64,000 bases of DNA, taken from Bryobacterales bacterium (GTDB lineage: Bacteria > Acidobacteriota > Terriglobia > Bryobacterales > Bryobacteraceae). The stretch lies in NCBI GenBank assembly GCA_016721425.1, contig JADKID010000007.1, positions 310,001-374,000 on the forward strand, read 5' to 3'. The notes below the pieces were generated by a model. It ran no database searches. It saw only the letters and a list, made by a program, of their open reading frames with translations, and was not told the origin of the DNA. A program made the translations under genes and the position numbers. Each line of letters begins with the position of its first letter. The stretch's first letter is position 1. Below, piece after piece: positions 27,439 to 36,210 of the stretch.

Positions 27439-29904
27439 TTAGGGCAGGTAGGGCAGCCCGAAGGCGCTGGAACTGCGTCCATCGACGCTCAGGGTCAGGC
27501 CGAGAGAGGAGGCGCCTTGTGGGGGCGCCGTGATGCTGATCTGCACGATGTGCGTGCCTGGCTGTTGCGGATTGGCCAGTACGCTTTGCACGGAGTGCTC
27601 AACTGCTCCCGAGGCAACGTGCAGCCTGGCGGCGTCCGGGATGGATCCGTTGTCTGTGAGGCTGGCGACGATCAATTGGATGGTGTCACCGGGACGGGCC
27701 GGGTTGGCCGCGGTAATGGCTGAGCCGCTGACGGTCTGTGCGCCCAGGATAATGGGGGGCGGAACGTCGAGTACGATCACGGCGGGCAGGGCATTCACGC
27801 CATCCACTGCTGTCTGAACCAGGGCGGGGCCGGACGTCAGACCAGAGGGAATCTGCACGGTCAGCTGGCCATTCTGAAAACCTACAATTTGCGCCGGGCG
27901 ATCGCCGATGGTGACAGTGAAACTGGAAAGCTGGGTGCTCGGCTGAGCATTGACGATGGGCAGATTGACGATGGATCCGGCGTAGATGGAACCCTTCGGC
28001 AGCTGCGACAAAGCCAGGTAGACGGGGCGCGAGTTGGGCAGGACTTGGAAGCCGGACGGCGTCGTATTGACCACAAGCCCCTGGCTGAGCGTCTGGTTCA
28101 CAGGGCCGGTCTGGGCAAAGGGCGAGATGATAACCTGGGCCAGCGCGCGGGTGGGAGAGATCTGCCAGATCTGCCGAACGCTGATGTCGCTGGTGCCGAA
28201 AGAAAGCGAGGGCGCCCAGGAATCGAAGTTGGTGCCCGTGAGCTCGATTACCGTTTCCACGCCAGCCGGTAGATTGTTGAGTGAGGCCGACAACTGCGTC
28301 ACATCGGCGGTGTCGTATGAATACACCGGCGTCGCAGCGCCCTGCAGGAACAGATTGCTTTGGCCATCGGCATTGTAAGCGGTGAGAACACTCCGGTAGC
28401 CTGGGGAGGCGGGAGGCAACGCCAGCGTCATCTGGCCGTCCTGAGCGGAAAGGACCCGAGCGGCAACGCCATCCACCCAAACCTGGGTGGCGGAGGTCAG
28501 GTTGCTGCCCGTGACCGTGAAAGTGCGATCGCCATTCTGCCTTACGTTATCGAGCGACGGCGGAGTCTTGGCGACAACGGTAAGCGCGGAGGGAAGCAGG
28601 TAGCTTTCGTTGTTGACGGTGAACAACAGATGCCGGGGGCCAACGGCCGAGAAGGGAGACAGAGCGATGTCCACCGCAAGGTAGCCCGCGCTGTACAACC
28701 GGATGCCATTCACGGACTCGGTATCACCGGCCACGCTGATGTTGAGGCCGGCCGAGGGAGCAGTGAGACTATATCCGGTGAGCACCGCGGTGGAACTCGA
28801 AGCGCCTAGCACGAAGGTGGCGGGTTTTACGGCTTCCTGCCTGGAGAACGGGTAGGTCTGAGCGCTGTGAACATTGACCGAGGCGCGGCGGTTGCCTGAG
28901 AAGTTGATGTTTGCCGTGGTTTGGCCGGCCGAAACGCTGACGGAAGATTGCGGAGAGGCGGTACCCGGGTAGAAGACGAGATCGAAGGCACTGCCGGGGG
29001 GCAGACTGCCGGAAGGGTCGGCCGGTAGTTCGAGATTGACCGGTTGCGGCTCGCCGGGCAGGGAAGGCGGCAATGCGTGGGCATAAATATAGTAGAGACC
29101 GGCCGGAAGCCCCTGCAACGTATAGGTGCCGTCGGGATTGGTCAAGGTGCTCACCGCCGCGCGGCTCGGCGAGATGGCCACCACCGAAGCGAGATTGACG
29201 CCAGCGCCGGCCACAGACACGCGACCGCTGACCGTGCCGGTCTGCTGCAGGAAGTTGGATGTGGGATAGAGGATCGAGATGCCCGCGATGTCATCGGCTG
29301 CAAGCGGCTTGGCCTTGGAGGTGGCGCGCGTAATCTCGGTGGACATCACGCCGGACGACCAGGAGTGCTGCAATCCCAGCGTATGGCCGAACTCATGCAC
29401 CATCGTCAGGAAGAGCCGCTCGGTATAGGAGGGCCGCGCACTGAGATTGCGAGGCAGACGAAGCAGCGACTTGGCGATGGGGGTGAAGGTTCCGGTAGGA
29501 GAACCGATCGGGTCCAGCCTGGCTACAGGACCACCCTGGGCGATGACGCCCGGGGGGAGTTCGTCGGTAAACTCGACCTCGATCCAGGGCGTGTTCATCA
29601 CCGCGCCGGGCGTATGAACTCCACCGAAGCTCAGACGTAAGTCTGAACTCTCGACGCCGTTCCAAACTCTGGCCGCGGCACGCAACTGGCTCAACAGGGC
29701 GGGGAAGCTATCGCCGGGGGCGAGTTGGGTGGGTCCCTGCTCAGAAACAAAGAAGGATACTGTCTTGTTGGGCAGCGCGTTGACGTCAAAACGGTCGAAG
29801 ACGGGGACGTAAGGGGCGTTTCTGGTTTGGAAGCGGGTGAAGTGATAGTAGGCGGGCGCAAGCGCAGCGGCGAGTACCAGAAGAACCAGCAGGCGGCGGG
29901 TCAC
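27439..29904 (-). CDS. Matrixin-type (M10-like) secreted metalloprotease with Ig-like domains
   Basis: An 821-residue protein started at GTG 29904, which overlaps the previous stop as GTGA and gives the signal-anchor MTRRLLVLLVLAAALAPAYY. The protease domain holds HEFGHTLGLQH at residues 170-180, the full HExxHxxGxxH zinc site, and a Met-turn methionine near 185 (SSGVMSTE). Next is a carboxypeptidase-regulatory Ig-like domain (VSGRVSVAGAGVNLASVVAI, TNPDGTYTLQGLPAG), then several IPT/TIG-like domains (e.g. TVTGSNLTSATQVWVDG). Likely an exported zinc endopeptidase that binds surfaces through its C-terminus. Co-transcribed with the small secreted gene just upstream. Confidence 0.85.
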   Translation of the reverse strand: MTRRLLVLLVLAAALAPAYYHFTRFQTRNAPYVPVFDRFDVNALPNKTVSFFVSEQGPTQLAPGDSFPALLSQLRAAARVWNGVESSDLRLSFGGVHTPGAVMNTPWIEVEFTDELPPGVIAQGGPVARLDPIGSPTGTFTPIAKSLLRLPRNLSARPSYTERLFLTMVHEFGHTLGLQHSWSSGVMSTEITRATSKAKPLAADDIAGISILYPTSNFLQQTGTVSGRVSVAGAGVNLASVVAISPSRAAVSTLTNPDGTYTLQGLPAGLYYIYAHALPPSLPGEPQPVNLELPADPSGSLPPGSAFDLVFYPGTASPQSSVSVSAGQTTANINFSGNRRASVNVHSAQTYPFSRQEAVKPATFVLGASSSTAVLTGYSLTAPSAGLNISVAGDTESVNGIRLYSAGYLAVDIALSPFSAVGPRHLLFTVNNESYLLPSALTVVAKTPPSLDNVRQNGDRTFTVTGSNLTSATQVWVDGVAARVLSAQDGQMTLALPPASPGYRSVLTAYNADGQSNLFLQGAATPVYSYDTADVTQLSASLNNLPAGVETVIELTGTNFDSWAPSLSFGTSDISVRQIWQISPTRALAQVIISPFAQTGPVNQTLSQGLVVNTTPSGFQVLPNSRPVYLALSQLPKGSIYAGSIVNLPIVNAQPSTQLSSFTVTIGDRPAQIVGFQNGQLTVQIPSGLTSGPALVQTAVDGVNALPAVIVLDVPPPIILGAQTVSGSAITAANPARPGDTIQLIVASLTDNGSIPDAARLHVASGAVEHSVQSVLANPQQPGTHIVQISITAPPQGASSLGLTLSVDGRSSSAFGLPYLP

Positions 29905-30434
29905 TTTTTGGCCTCCGCTGCAGCCGCCGAGGTCCGCAATCGATCCCACGTGAGCTTCAAACCTTGATCGACCACCGGCTGGCCGGAAGCCGTGAGGACC
30001 TCCGCTTCCAGCGGGCCCCGCGAAAGGATCGTCTGGCCGCTGGCGCTAATCTTGACGTCGAATACGCCTTGGCCGAGGCCCACTACCTGAGGGATACCTT
30101 TCGGGCTCACCCACACGAAGACCACATATTCAGCGCCACGCTCCATTTGCGGCGTGCCCGCGAAGCTCTGGCGGAATCCGTTGATCGTGCCGCCAGGCAG
30201 AAAGACTTCCGTCGTACCCGGCCCTGCGCCGCCCTTGAGCCGCTCGCTGACCTGAAGGCGGTAGACCGTATAGACGATGTTGCCGCGCTGCACTGTGGAA
30301 AAATCGAGAACCTTGCCACGCACGATCGCAGTCGACTTCTGGATCATCTCGTCCAGCGTCAGGCGCTCCAGCGTGGTGGCCAAGGCGGTGCACGCCAGGC
30401 TGACTGCTAAAACGAAATGGACCAATGGCCTCAT
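29901..30434 (-). CDS. Small secreted hypothetical protein, partner of the M10-like protease
   Basis: About 177 residues beginning MRPLVHFVLAVSLACTALATT, a clear signal peptide; a frame extension to 30470 has no ribosome site. The mature part has LTLDEMIQKSTAIVRGKVL and a beta-rich body (RLQVSERLKGG, TEVFLPGGTINGFRQSF, YVVFVWVSPKGIPQVVGLGQG), a pattern I have seen in small exported proteins encoded next to matrixin-type proteases. The first residues of the mature chain resemble a segment that could bind the protease, as a chaperone, inhibitor or substrate, but this is speculation. The GTGA overlap with the protease start indicates coupled translation. Confidence 0.65.
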   Translation of the reverse strand: MRPLVHFVLAVSLACTALATTLERLTLDEMIQKSTAIVRGKVLDFSTVQRGNIVYTVYRLQVSERLKGGAGPGTTEVFLPGGTINGFRQSFAGTPQMERGAEYVVFVWVSPKGIPQVVGLGQGVFDVKISASGQTILSRGPLEAEVLTASGQPVVDQGLKLTWDRLRTSAAAAEAKK

Positions 30435-30560
30435 GGGGTTCCACGATCTGTGTTGCAAGTGCCCTGCCAAGAGTGCGGCTAATCAAATCAATCACTTACA
30501 ATCATGGACCCGGTGCCGAATGGGTCTGGATGACACAGCGGTACAGAAAACTGTCTCAGC

Positions 30561-32402
30561 TCAGCTCAGATCGCGGACAATCAGGACCGGGACACCAATG
30601 GCGTGACGCACATCGTTGATCGTGGCTCCAAAGACGATATCCTTCAATCCCTTGTGGCCGTGCGCTCCCATCACCAGCAAGTCCGGCTGAATGGTGAGGG
30701 CATGCCGGATGATGGCCGCGGTCGGGTCAGTGGCATAGACAACGGTGATCTCGGCGGTGATGCCCAGCCGGTCCAGCGAAGCAATGAGCTGCTGGAAGTA
30801 GAACTGCCCTTCGGCGATTTCGGCCGTCTGGGCCATCTCGCCGTGGATGAGGCTGGCGACGCCCTCTTCGACGTGCAGCAGGTGGATCGTTGCCTGGGAG
30901 GGCTTGGCCAGTCCGGCAGCGTGGGCCAATGCGATGCGGTCGAGGGGCGAGTGATCGATTGGTACGAGGATCTTGCGGTATTCGGGTGTACGAATGAGAT
31001 CAATCGAGGTCTCGGGAACGGCCAAGGCAGCAGTGCGTCGACCGAGCGGGGCGAGGGAGACCCAGCCGAGCAATCCGAGTAGCGTCAAGGCGAGCGGGAC
31101 AGCAATGGCGGCGTGCCAACCGCTCAGTTCGTTGTAGGCGAGCCAGAGATTGAGCACGACGATGACGATGGCGACGGCCCAGGCCAGCGCCCGCACCCAA
31201 AGACGGTTGACGAAACTGCCCATCCGGGAGGGATCGGAGGTGAAGCGAATCAGCGGAATTACCGCGAAGGGGAGTTGCAGGCTCAATACCACCTGGCTCA
31301 GGATCAATAGCTTAAATGCCCCTTTGTCGCCGGTCACATAGATCACGATAGCGGCCGGGATGACGGCCAGAGATCGGGTGATGAAGCGACGAAGCCAGGG
31401 CCTCATGCGGAAACTGAGGAAGCCCTCCATGACGATCTGGCCGGCCATCGTGCCCGTAATGGTGGAAGCCTGTCCGGCGCAGATCAGCGCCACGGCAAAG
31501 ACGATGCTGGCTACGGTGGTCCCGAGCAGCGGAGTGAGCAGATGATGCGCCTGTTGGATTTGGGTGACTTCGATGCCCTGAGAGAAGAACGTAGCGGCTG
31601 CCAGTATGAGAATGGCCGCATTGACCAGCAGCGCTCCGTTCAAGGCGATGAAAGAGTCCAGCAGGTTGAAACGGCAGGCCGCCCTTTTCGAGTCCGTATC
31701 GGCTCCGATGTTGCGCGTCTGGACGAGCGACGAATGGAGATAGAGATTGTGCGGCATGACGGTGGCGCCAAGGATGCCGATGGCAACATAAAGACTCTGG
31801 CTGTTGAGCTGAGGAATCAATCCGCGTGCCACGGCGTGAAAGTCCGGTTTGGCCAGGAATATCTCGATGAAGAAACACCCGGCGATGACGGAGATGAAGC
31901 CGAGGATGATGGTCTCCAGCGCGCGGATCCCGTACTTGTTGAACCAGAGAACGAGCAGAGTGTCGCCGGCGGAGAGCAAAACGCCCCAGATCAGTGGAAG
32001 GCCGAACAGCAGGTTGATGCCGATGGCTGCGCCGAGCAACTCTGCGAGATCGCACGCAGCGATCGCGATTTCGCACAGGATCCAGAGCGCCCACGCGACC
32101 GGCCGGGGATAGGACTCACGGCAGGCCTGCGCCAGATCCCGCCCGGTGACGATGCCGAGACGGGCAGACAGGGTCTGGAGCAGAATGGCCATGGCGTTGG
32201 AGAGCACCAGGACCCACATCAGCTGATAGCCAAACCGGGCGCCACCTTCCAGATCGGTGGCCCAATTGCCGGGATCCATATAACCGACACTGACCAGATA
32301 GGCGGGGCCAGCGAAGGCAAACATGCGCCGGAACAACCCCGGATGCTTCGTCGAGACGGAGGAGTGGACTTCTGGCAAAGAACGAACTGGCGCCGTGTCC
32401 AT
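30561..32402 (-). CDS. mntH: Nramp-family metal transporter fused to a universal stress protein domain
   Basis: A 613-residue fusion starting at ATG 32402; the longer frame to 32738 codes for an unlikely basic tail. Residues about 25-440 are an Nramp transporter with eleven or so helices, the metal-binding DPGN at 43-46 in helix 1 and MPHN at 216-219 in helix 6. Substrates of this family are Mn2+, Fe2+ and other divalent cations, imported with protons. From about residue 472 a complete universal stress protein domain follows (RKILVPIDHS ... LLVMGAHGHKG and DIVFGATINDV), which retains the G-x2-G-x9-G-(S/T) nucleotide-binding pattern. The cytosolic USP may gate transport in response to ATP. Confidence 0.92.
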   Translation of the reverse strand: MDTAPVRSLPEVHSSVSTKHPGLFRRMFAFAGPAYLVSVGYMDPGNWATDLEGGARFGYQLMWVLVLSNAMAILLQTLSARLGIVTGRDLAQACRESYPRPVAWALWILCEIAIAACDLAELLGAAIGINLLFGLPLIWGVLLSAGDTLLVLWFNKYGIRALETIILGFISVIAGCFFIEIFLAKPDFHAVARGLIPQLNSQSLYVAIGILGATVMPHNLYLHSSLVQTRNIGADTDSKRAACRFNLLDSFIALNGALLVNAAILILAAATFFSQGIEVTQIQQAHHLLTPLLGTTVASIVFAVALICAGQASTITGTMAGQIVMEGFLSFRMRPWLRRFITRSLAVIPAAIVIYVTGDKGAFKLLILSQVVLSLQLPFAVIPLIRFTSDPSRMGSFVNRLWVRALAWAVAIVIVVLNLWLAYNELSGWHAAIAVPLALTLLGLLGWVSLAPLGRRTAALAVPETSIDLIRTPEYRKILVPIDHSPLDRIALAHAAGLAKPSQATIHLLHVEEGVASLIHGEMAQTAEIAEGQFYFQQLIASLDRLGITAEITVVYATDPTAAIIRHALTIQPDLLVMGAHGHKGLKDIVFGATINDVRHAIGVPVLIVRDLS

Positions 32403-32873
32403 TGGTCTAAGTGTAGCCCAATAAGATGGGCTGGACTCCGGATCTACGCCCGCCGGGCCGTGAGGCATCCAGGCGCTCTGCCTGGTCGCGCGCTCGCCAT
32501 CTGAGGTGGCCTTCGATGGCGCGGCTGGTGACTCCCCTGGCGCTTCCGATCTGCTTCCTGCCTTCGGGTTGCGGCGCGCGCGGGGAACGGTGCAGGACGC
32601 CTCGCCGGCCGTCAAATCAGTTGAATAGCCTCTGCACTTTGAGCCGATATGAGTTTTGCGACCTTCGGGGCGACTCATTGCTTCCGGCAGCCGAAGCAGC
32701 ACTATCGAAAGATAAAGCCGAACTGCCGATCGGGCCATGCGATGTTCATTATCAGAGAGATAGAAAACAAAGAAGCTCGTTCGGCCGCGTTGCAGCCGAT
32801 TTCATGGATGATTGGCTGTATCTCTTGCCCGGGAGAACAACGTCTGTTATAGCTAGGGATTCGGTTTCAAAAC
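32403..32873. other. Divergent intergenic region (471 bases)
   Basis: Separates the mntH-USP gene (leftward) from the arylsulfotransferase-like gene (rightward). Short frames occur here but none has a ribosome site or recognisable protein. The right half is AT-richer than its surroundings and holds a cluster of hairpins (32649-32747) and a weak promoter: TTGCCC at 32825-32830 and TATAGC at 32848-32853, 17 bases apart. No clear manganese riboswitch or MntR/Fur site is visible on the mntH side. Confidence 0.6.
32649..32747 (+). promoter_or_regulatory. Hairpin-rich candidate leader or cis-regulatory RNA
   Basis: Four consecutive hairpins can be drawn on the plus strand. ATGAGT/ACTCAT encloses a UUCG-looped inner stem (32649-32678). 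GCTTC/GAAGC pairs at 32680-32697. TATC-GAAA-GATA is at 32703-32714 with a GNRA loop. GAAC...ATCG/CGATGTTC pairs at 32720-32747. An alternative GCAG/CTGC pairing (32696-32699 with 32723-32726) would compete with the second and fourth. It lies about 125 bases upstream of the next gene start. The weak promoter I can see is downstream of it, so it may be an upstream element rather than part of the mRNA. No match to a known riboswitch is claimed. Confidence 0.3.
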
Positions 32874-34619
32874 ATGAAGAACTCGTTATTGTGGTTGATG
32901 CTTTGCCTGTCGCTGCCAGGATGGGCTGACATGACGGTGGAGCTGTACGCCTCCGAGACCTCTCCGCAAACATTGGGGACCCCCATCGTCTGGTCGGCTC
33001 AGGTCACCGGCCAGAGTGAGGGTACACTTTGGTATCGATTCCGCGCACGGCCGCACGACAGCGACTTTGGCGTCATTCGCGATTTTGGCCCGCTGAATGT
33101 GTTGGTATGGACGGCGGGCGAACGCGAAGGATCGTACGCCATGGAAGTGACGGTGCGCAACACGCTCACCGGCGAGACTGCTTCCGCAATCGAGCGCCTC
33201 GAGATGTTGCCACTGGTCACTGATACTCCGAAAGTGACAGCGCTGAACCATCCGCTGGTTTTTCTGTATAGCGCTCCACCCTGCGCACTGGATGGCCGGA
33301 TGCGAGTGGAGTTCTCGAATCCGGAAGGCGAGGCGACACTGACACCTTGGCGTGACTGCACGGCGGAGTTCACGATGAATTTCTACCTGGCGGGCATCAG
33401 GCCCGACACGGAGTACACTGCACGGCATATTCTCGATTCGGGCGAAGCCATTGAAAAAAGTGAAGTTCTGCGGTTTGAAAGTGGGGGCGTACCTCCGATG
33501 TTTGGGGCCTACGACGTCATCGTGGCTCCCCGCTCGAAGGACTACGGAGTGCTGTTACAGAGCTCATTGTCGCAGATGACCACGGCGACCGATTTGGCCG
33601 GCAATCTAGTTTGGTTCTATGGCGGGGACATCACCTCACTCACGCGCCCAGCGGGCGCCGGGATGTTCCTTGGCGTTCGCCAGGCAGCCAATGAGGACGC
33701 ATCAATGCAAGTCGTCCGCCAGTTCGATCTTCTGGGCCACACAGTCAAGGAGACGAATGCAGCCCGCGTGAGCGAGCAACTGATTGCTATGGGACTGAGG
33801 CCGATTACTGCGTTTCACCATGAAGCCCGGTTGCTGCCCGACGGCAAGATCCTGGTCCTCGCCAATACCGAGGAGTTCTTCACCGACAAACAGGGGGCAG
33901 GTGAAGTGGATGTTCTCGGGGATGAAATCCTGGTACTGGATCAGGATTTGAACGTCCAATGGGTGTGGGATGCCTTCAACTTCCTGGATATCTCTCGCGC
34001 GGCTATCTACGGCGAGACCTGCACACCCCAAGGCGGCGGATGCCCGGCGTTTTACCGTGCCCCCCAGGCAAATGACTGGCTACATGGCAATTCAGTGCAG
34101 TACACGCCGGATGGAAATTTACTCTACTCATCGCGTCACCAGGATTGGATGATCAAGATCGAATACGACGGCGGCGCCGGAAACGGACGAATCTTGTGGA
34201 AGCTCGGTAAGGACGGTGATTTCACACTAGAGTCCGGCAATCCGACGGAGTGGTTTTCACACCAGCACGATGGCCAGATTGCCCCTGACGGCACAATGAC
34301 GGTTTTCGATAACAGCAATGCCCGCAACGCCGACGACAGCACGGCGCAGAGCCGTGGACAGTCCTGGGTGCTGGACGAGGTAAACATGGTGGCTCGCCCG
34401 GCGTTGAATGCCGATCTCGGGGTCTATTCATTCGCACTTGGGTCAGCGTCACTACTGGGCAACGGCCACTATCACTTCAACGCCGGCATCACGCCCGGAC
34501 GGCCCATGTCTCATTTCGTCGAGGTAGACAAAAATGGCAAGATTGTTTACGAGATGACGACCCCGGGCCTCACCTACCGGTCTTTCCGCTTGCCCGATCT
34601 GTACTCCGGAAGCTACTAG
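32874..34619 (+). CDS. Arylsulfotransferase (ASST)-like secreted protein
   Basis: A 581-residue exported protein (signal peptide MKNSLLWLMLCLSLPGWAD). Residues 20-200 are Ig-like. The rest resembles the ASST beta-propeller: TATDLAGNLVWFY, HHEARLLPDGKILVLANT, ILVLDQDLNVQWVWDAF, WLHGNSVQYTPDGNLLYSSR and HQHDGQIAPDGTMTVFDN. ASST enzymes transfer sulfate between phenolic esters through a histidine; candidate histidines are present in FHHEA, DWLHGN and SHQHDG, but I cannot say which is catalytic. It is followed 60 bases later by a sulfatase gene, which supports a link to sulfate esters. No strong ribosome site is visible before the start. Confidence 0.75.
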   Translation: MKNSLLWLMLCLSLPGWADMTVELYASETSPQTLGTPIVWSAQVTGQSEGTLWYRFRARPHDSDFGVIRDFGPLNVLVWTAGEREGSYAMEVTVRNTLTGETASAIERLEMLPLVTDTPKVTALNHPLVFLYSAPPCALDGRMRVEFSNPEGEATLTPWRDCTAEFTMNFYLAGIRPDTEYTARHILDSGEAIEKSEVLRFESGGVPPMFGAYDVIVAPRSKDYGVLLQSSLSQMTTATDLAGNLVWFYGGDITSLTRPAGAGMFLGVRQAANEDASMQVVRQFDLLGHTVKETNAARVSEQLIAMGLRPITAFHHEARLLPDGKILVLANTEEFFTDKQGAGEVDVLGDEILVLDQDLNVQWVWDAFNFLDISRAAIYGETCTPQGGGCPAFYRAPQANDWLHGNSVQYTPDGNLLYSSRHQDWMIKIEYDGGAGNGRILWKLGKDGDFTLESGNPTEWFSHQHDGQIAPDGTMTVFDNSNARNADDSTAQSRGQSWVLDEVNMVARPALNADLGVYSFALGSASLLGNGHYHFNAGITPGRPMSHFVEVDKNGKIVYEMTTPGLTYRSFRLPDLYSGSY

Positions 34620-34625
34620 ATAGAA

Positions 34626-34668
34626 AATAGTACTAATCGATCGTGTATCGGCCGGCAAAGAATAGTAC
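34626..34668 (+). promoter_or_regulatory. Direct repeat AATAGTAC x2 before the sulfatase gene
   Basis: AATAGTAC occurs at 34626-34633 and again at 34661-34668, 35 bases apart, in the 60-base gap before the sulfatase start; each copy contains the palindrome GTAC. There is no Shine-Dalgarno sequence before the ATG at 34680. The repeats might bind a regulator or overlap a promoter, but evidence is limited to the repetition. Confidence 0.25.
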
Positions 34669-34679
34669 ACTTGCCTGCT

Positions 34680-36062
34680 ATGGATCGTCGTCGGTTCCTG
34701 CAAGCGTTGGGAGCAAGTGTGGCTTTGCCCTCCCGGCCCAAACTGCGCGCTGGGGCGCGGCCACCCAACGTGGTGCTGATCCTGGCTGACGACCTCGGAT
34801 TTGGCGACGTTGGCGCCTATGGCTCCACGCTGCTGACCCCAAATATTGACCGGATGGCTACCGAGGGCATGCTGTTCCGGCAGATCTGCACTCCCGCGTC
34901 AGTGTGTTCACCGTCGCGCGCCGGCCTGCTCACGGGCCGTTACGGCGCGCGCGTGGGCGTGCCTGATGTGCTCTTTCCGGATTCCCAGGAGGGCTTGGCT
35001 GAGAACGAGATGACGATGGCCTCGGGTCTCAAGTCGGCCGGATACCGGACGATGTGCATCGGCAAATGGCACCTCGGCTGCAAACCGGCCATGATGCCCA
35101 CCAATCGCGGCTTCGACGAGTTTTACGGTCTACCCTACAGCAATGACATGAGTCCTCTGCCCTTGATGCGGAACTTGAGCATCGTGGAAGCAACTGCAGA
35201 TAACAATCTGCTGACGCAGCGATATACGGAACGAGCGGTAGATTGGATCAAAACGGCTACCGAGCAGCCGTTCTTCCTGTACCTGGCACACAATGTGCCA
35301 CACCTGCCATTTGGCGTCTCTCCCGATTTCCGGAGCAAATCCAAACTGGGCGGCTACGCCGACGCCGTCGCGGAACTGGATTGGAGTGTCGGCCAGGTTC
35401 TCGGGCAAATCCGGGATGGCGGACTGGAAGAGAATACCCTGGTGATGTTCACCAGCGACAACGGCCCCTGGTATCTGGGCAGTGCGGGCAAGTTGCGAGG
35501 CCGCAAGGGGGACACCTGGGAAGGCGGCATGAGGGCGCCGTTCATTGCCTGGATGCCGGGACGGATTCCAGCCGGCACGGTGTCCGATGCCGTCGGCTCG
35601 CTTCTGGACGTCTTTCCTACGGTCGCTGGCCTCACCGGTGCGCCGCGTCCCGACCTCCGCCTGGATGGCGTGGATCTCTGGCCAGCCTTCACGGGAGAGC
35701 AGGCAACGATTGAGCGTGACGTCCTGCTGTACTTTGATCACTGGAATATTCAATGTGCGCGTTTGGGGCCATGGAAACTGCATATGTCCCGCACCAATGT
35801 TCCGGCCTGGACCGAGGAACCCAGCGAGGGGCGCATCAACCTGCCCTTGCCACGGCCGGAGTTGTACAACCTGGAACGCGACCCCTCCGAAAGCTACGAA
35901 TGCGGCAGAGAGTATCCCGAAGTGGTTGCCGATATCCAGGCCAGAGTGGTGGCGCTGCTGCCCGGCTTTCCAACCGCGGTGCAGAACGCGTGGCGCGACA
36001 CCGCGAACGCGCAAACCAGTTGGACACCCGCCGGCGCCAGTCCGGCCTCGCCTCGTCCCTAG
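34680..36062 (+). CDS. Sulfatase (arylsulfatase family), formylglycine type
   Basis: A 460-residue sulfatase. The start is ATG 34680 (MDRRRFLQALGASVAL), a Tat-like leader with RRR; a TTG nine bases earlier is also in frame. The alkaline-phosphatase-type metal site begins at LADDLGFGD. The formylglycine motif is C76-S-P-S-R80 within CSPSRAGLLTGR, the Cys-type consensus oxidised by formylglycine-generating enzyme. GKWHLG and FTSDNGPW further mark the family. Tat export would fit a folded enzyme needing cofactors. No maturase gene is in the window. Together with the preceding ASST-like gene it suggests turnover of sulfated compounds or polysaccharides. Confidence 0.93.
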   Translation: MDRRRFLQALGASVALPSRPKLRAGARPPNVVLILADDLGFGDVGAYGSTLLTPNIDRMATEGMLFRQICTPASVCSPSRAGLLTGRYGARVGVPDVLFPDSQEGLAENEMTMASGLKSAGYRTMCIGKWHLGCKPAMMPTNRGFDEFYGLPYSNDMSPLPLMRNLSIVEATADNNLLTQRYTERAVDWIKTATEQPFFLYLAHNVPHLPFGVSPDFRSKSKLGGYADAVAELDWSVGQVLGQIRDGGLEENTLVMFTSDNGPWYLGSAGKLRGRKGDTWEGGMRAPFIAWMPGRIPAGTVSDAVGSLLDVFPTVAGLTGAPRPDLRLDGVDLWPAFTGEQATIERDVLLYFDHWNIQCARLGPWKLHMSRTNVPAWTEEPSEGRINLPLPRPELYNLERDPSESYECGREYPEVVADIQARVVALLPGFPTAVQNAWRDTANAQTSWTPAGASPASPRP

Positions 36063-36210
36063 CAGCACCTGCGACCGCAGTGAATTTCTGGAGGCGCTCA
36101 CAGCGATGGTGCTACGCTGATAGAGGGCGAGTTCCTCTGTTAATCCTCTCAGCAAAGCGGCCGCAGCGCGAGTTTCGGGCGAGACGTGTGTGGGCCTAGG
36201 AGTCAAAAGC

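Noticed and set aside
32403..32600. Manganese riboswitch (yybP-ykoY) upstream of mntH
   Set aside because: I could not find the conserved paired loops of that class on the minus strand.
32426..32929. 167-codon plus frame in the mntH/ASST gap
   Set aside because: It runs into the signal peptide region of the next gene in another frame, has no domain and lacks a ribosome site.
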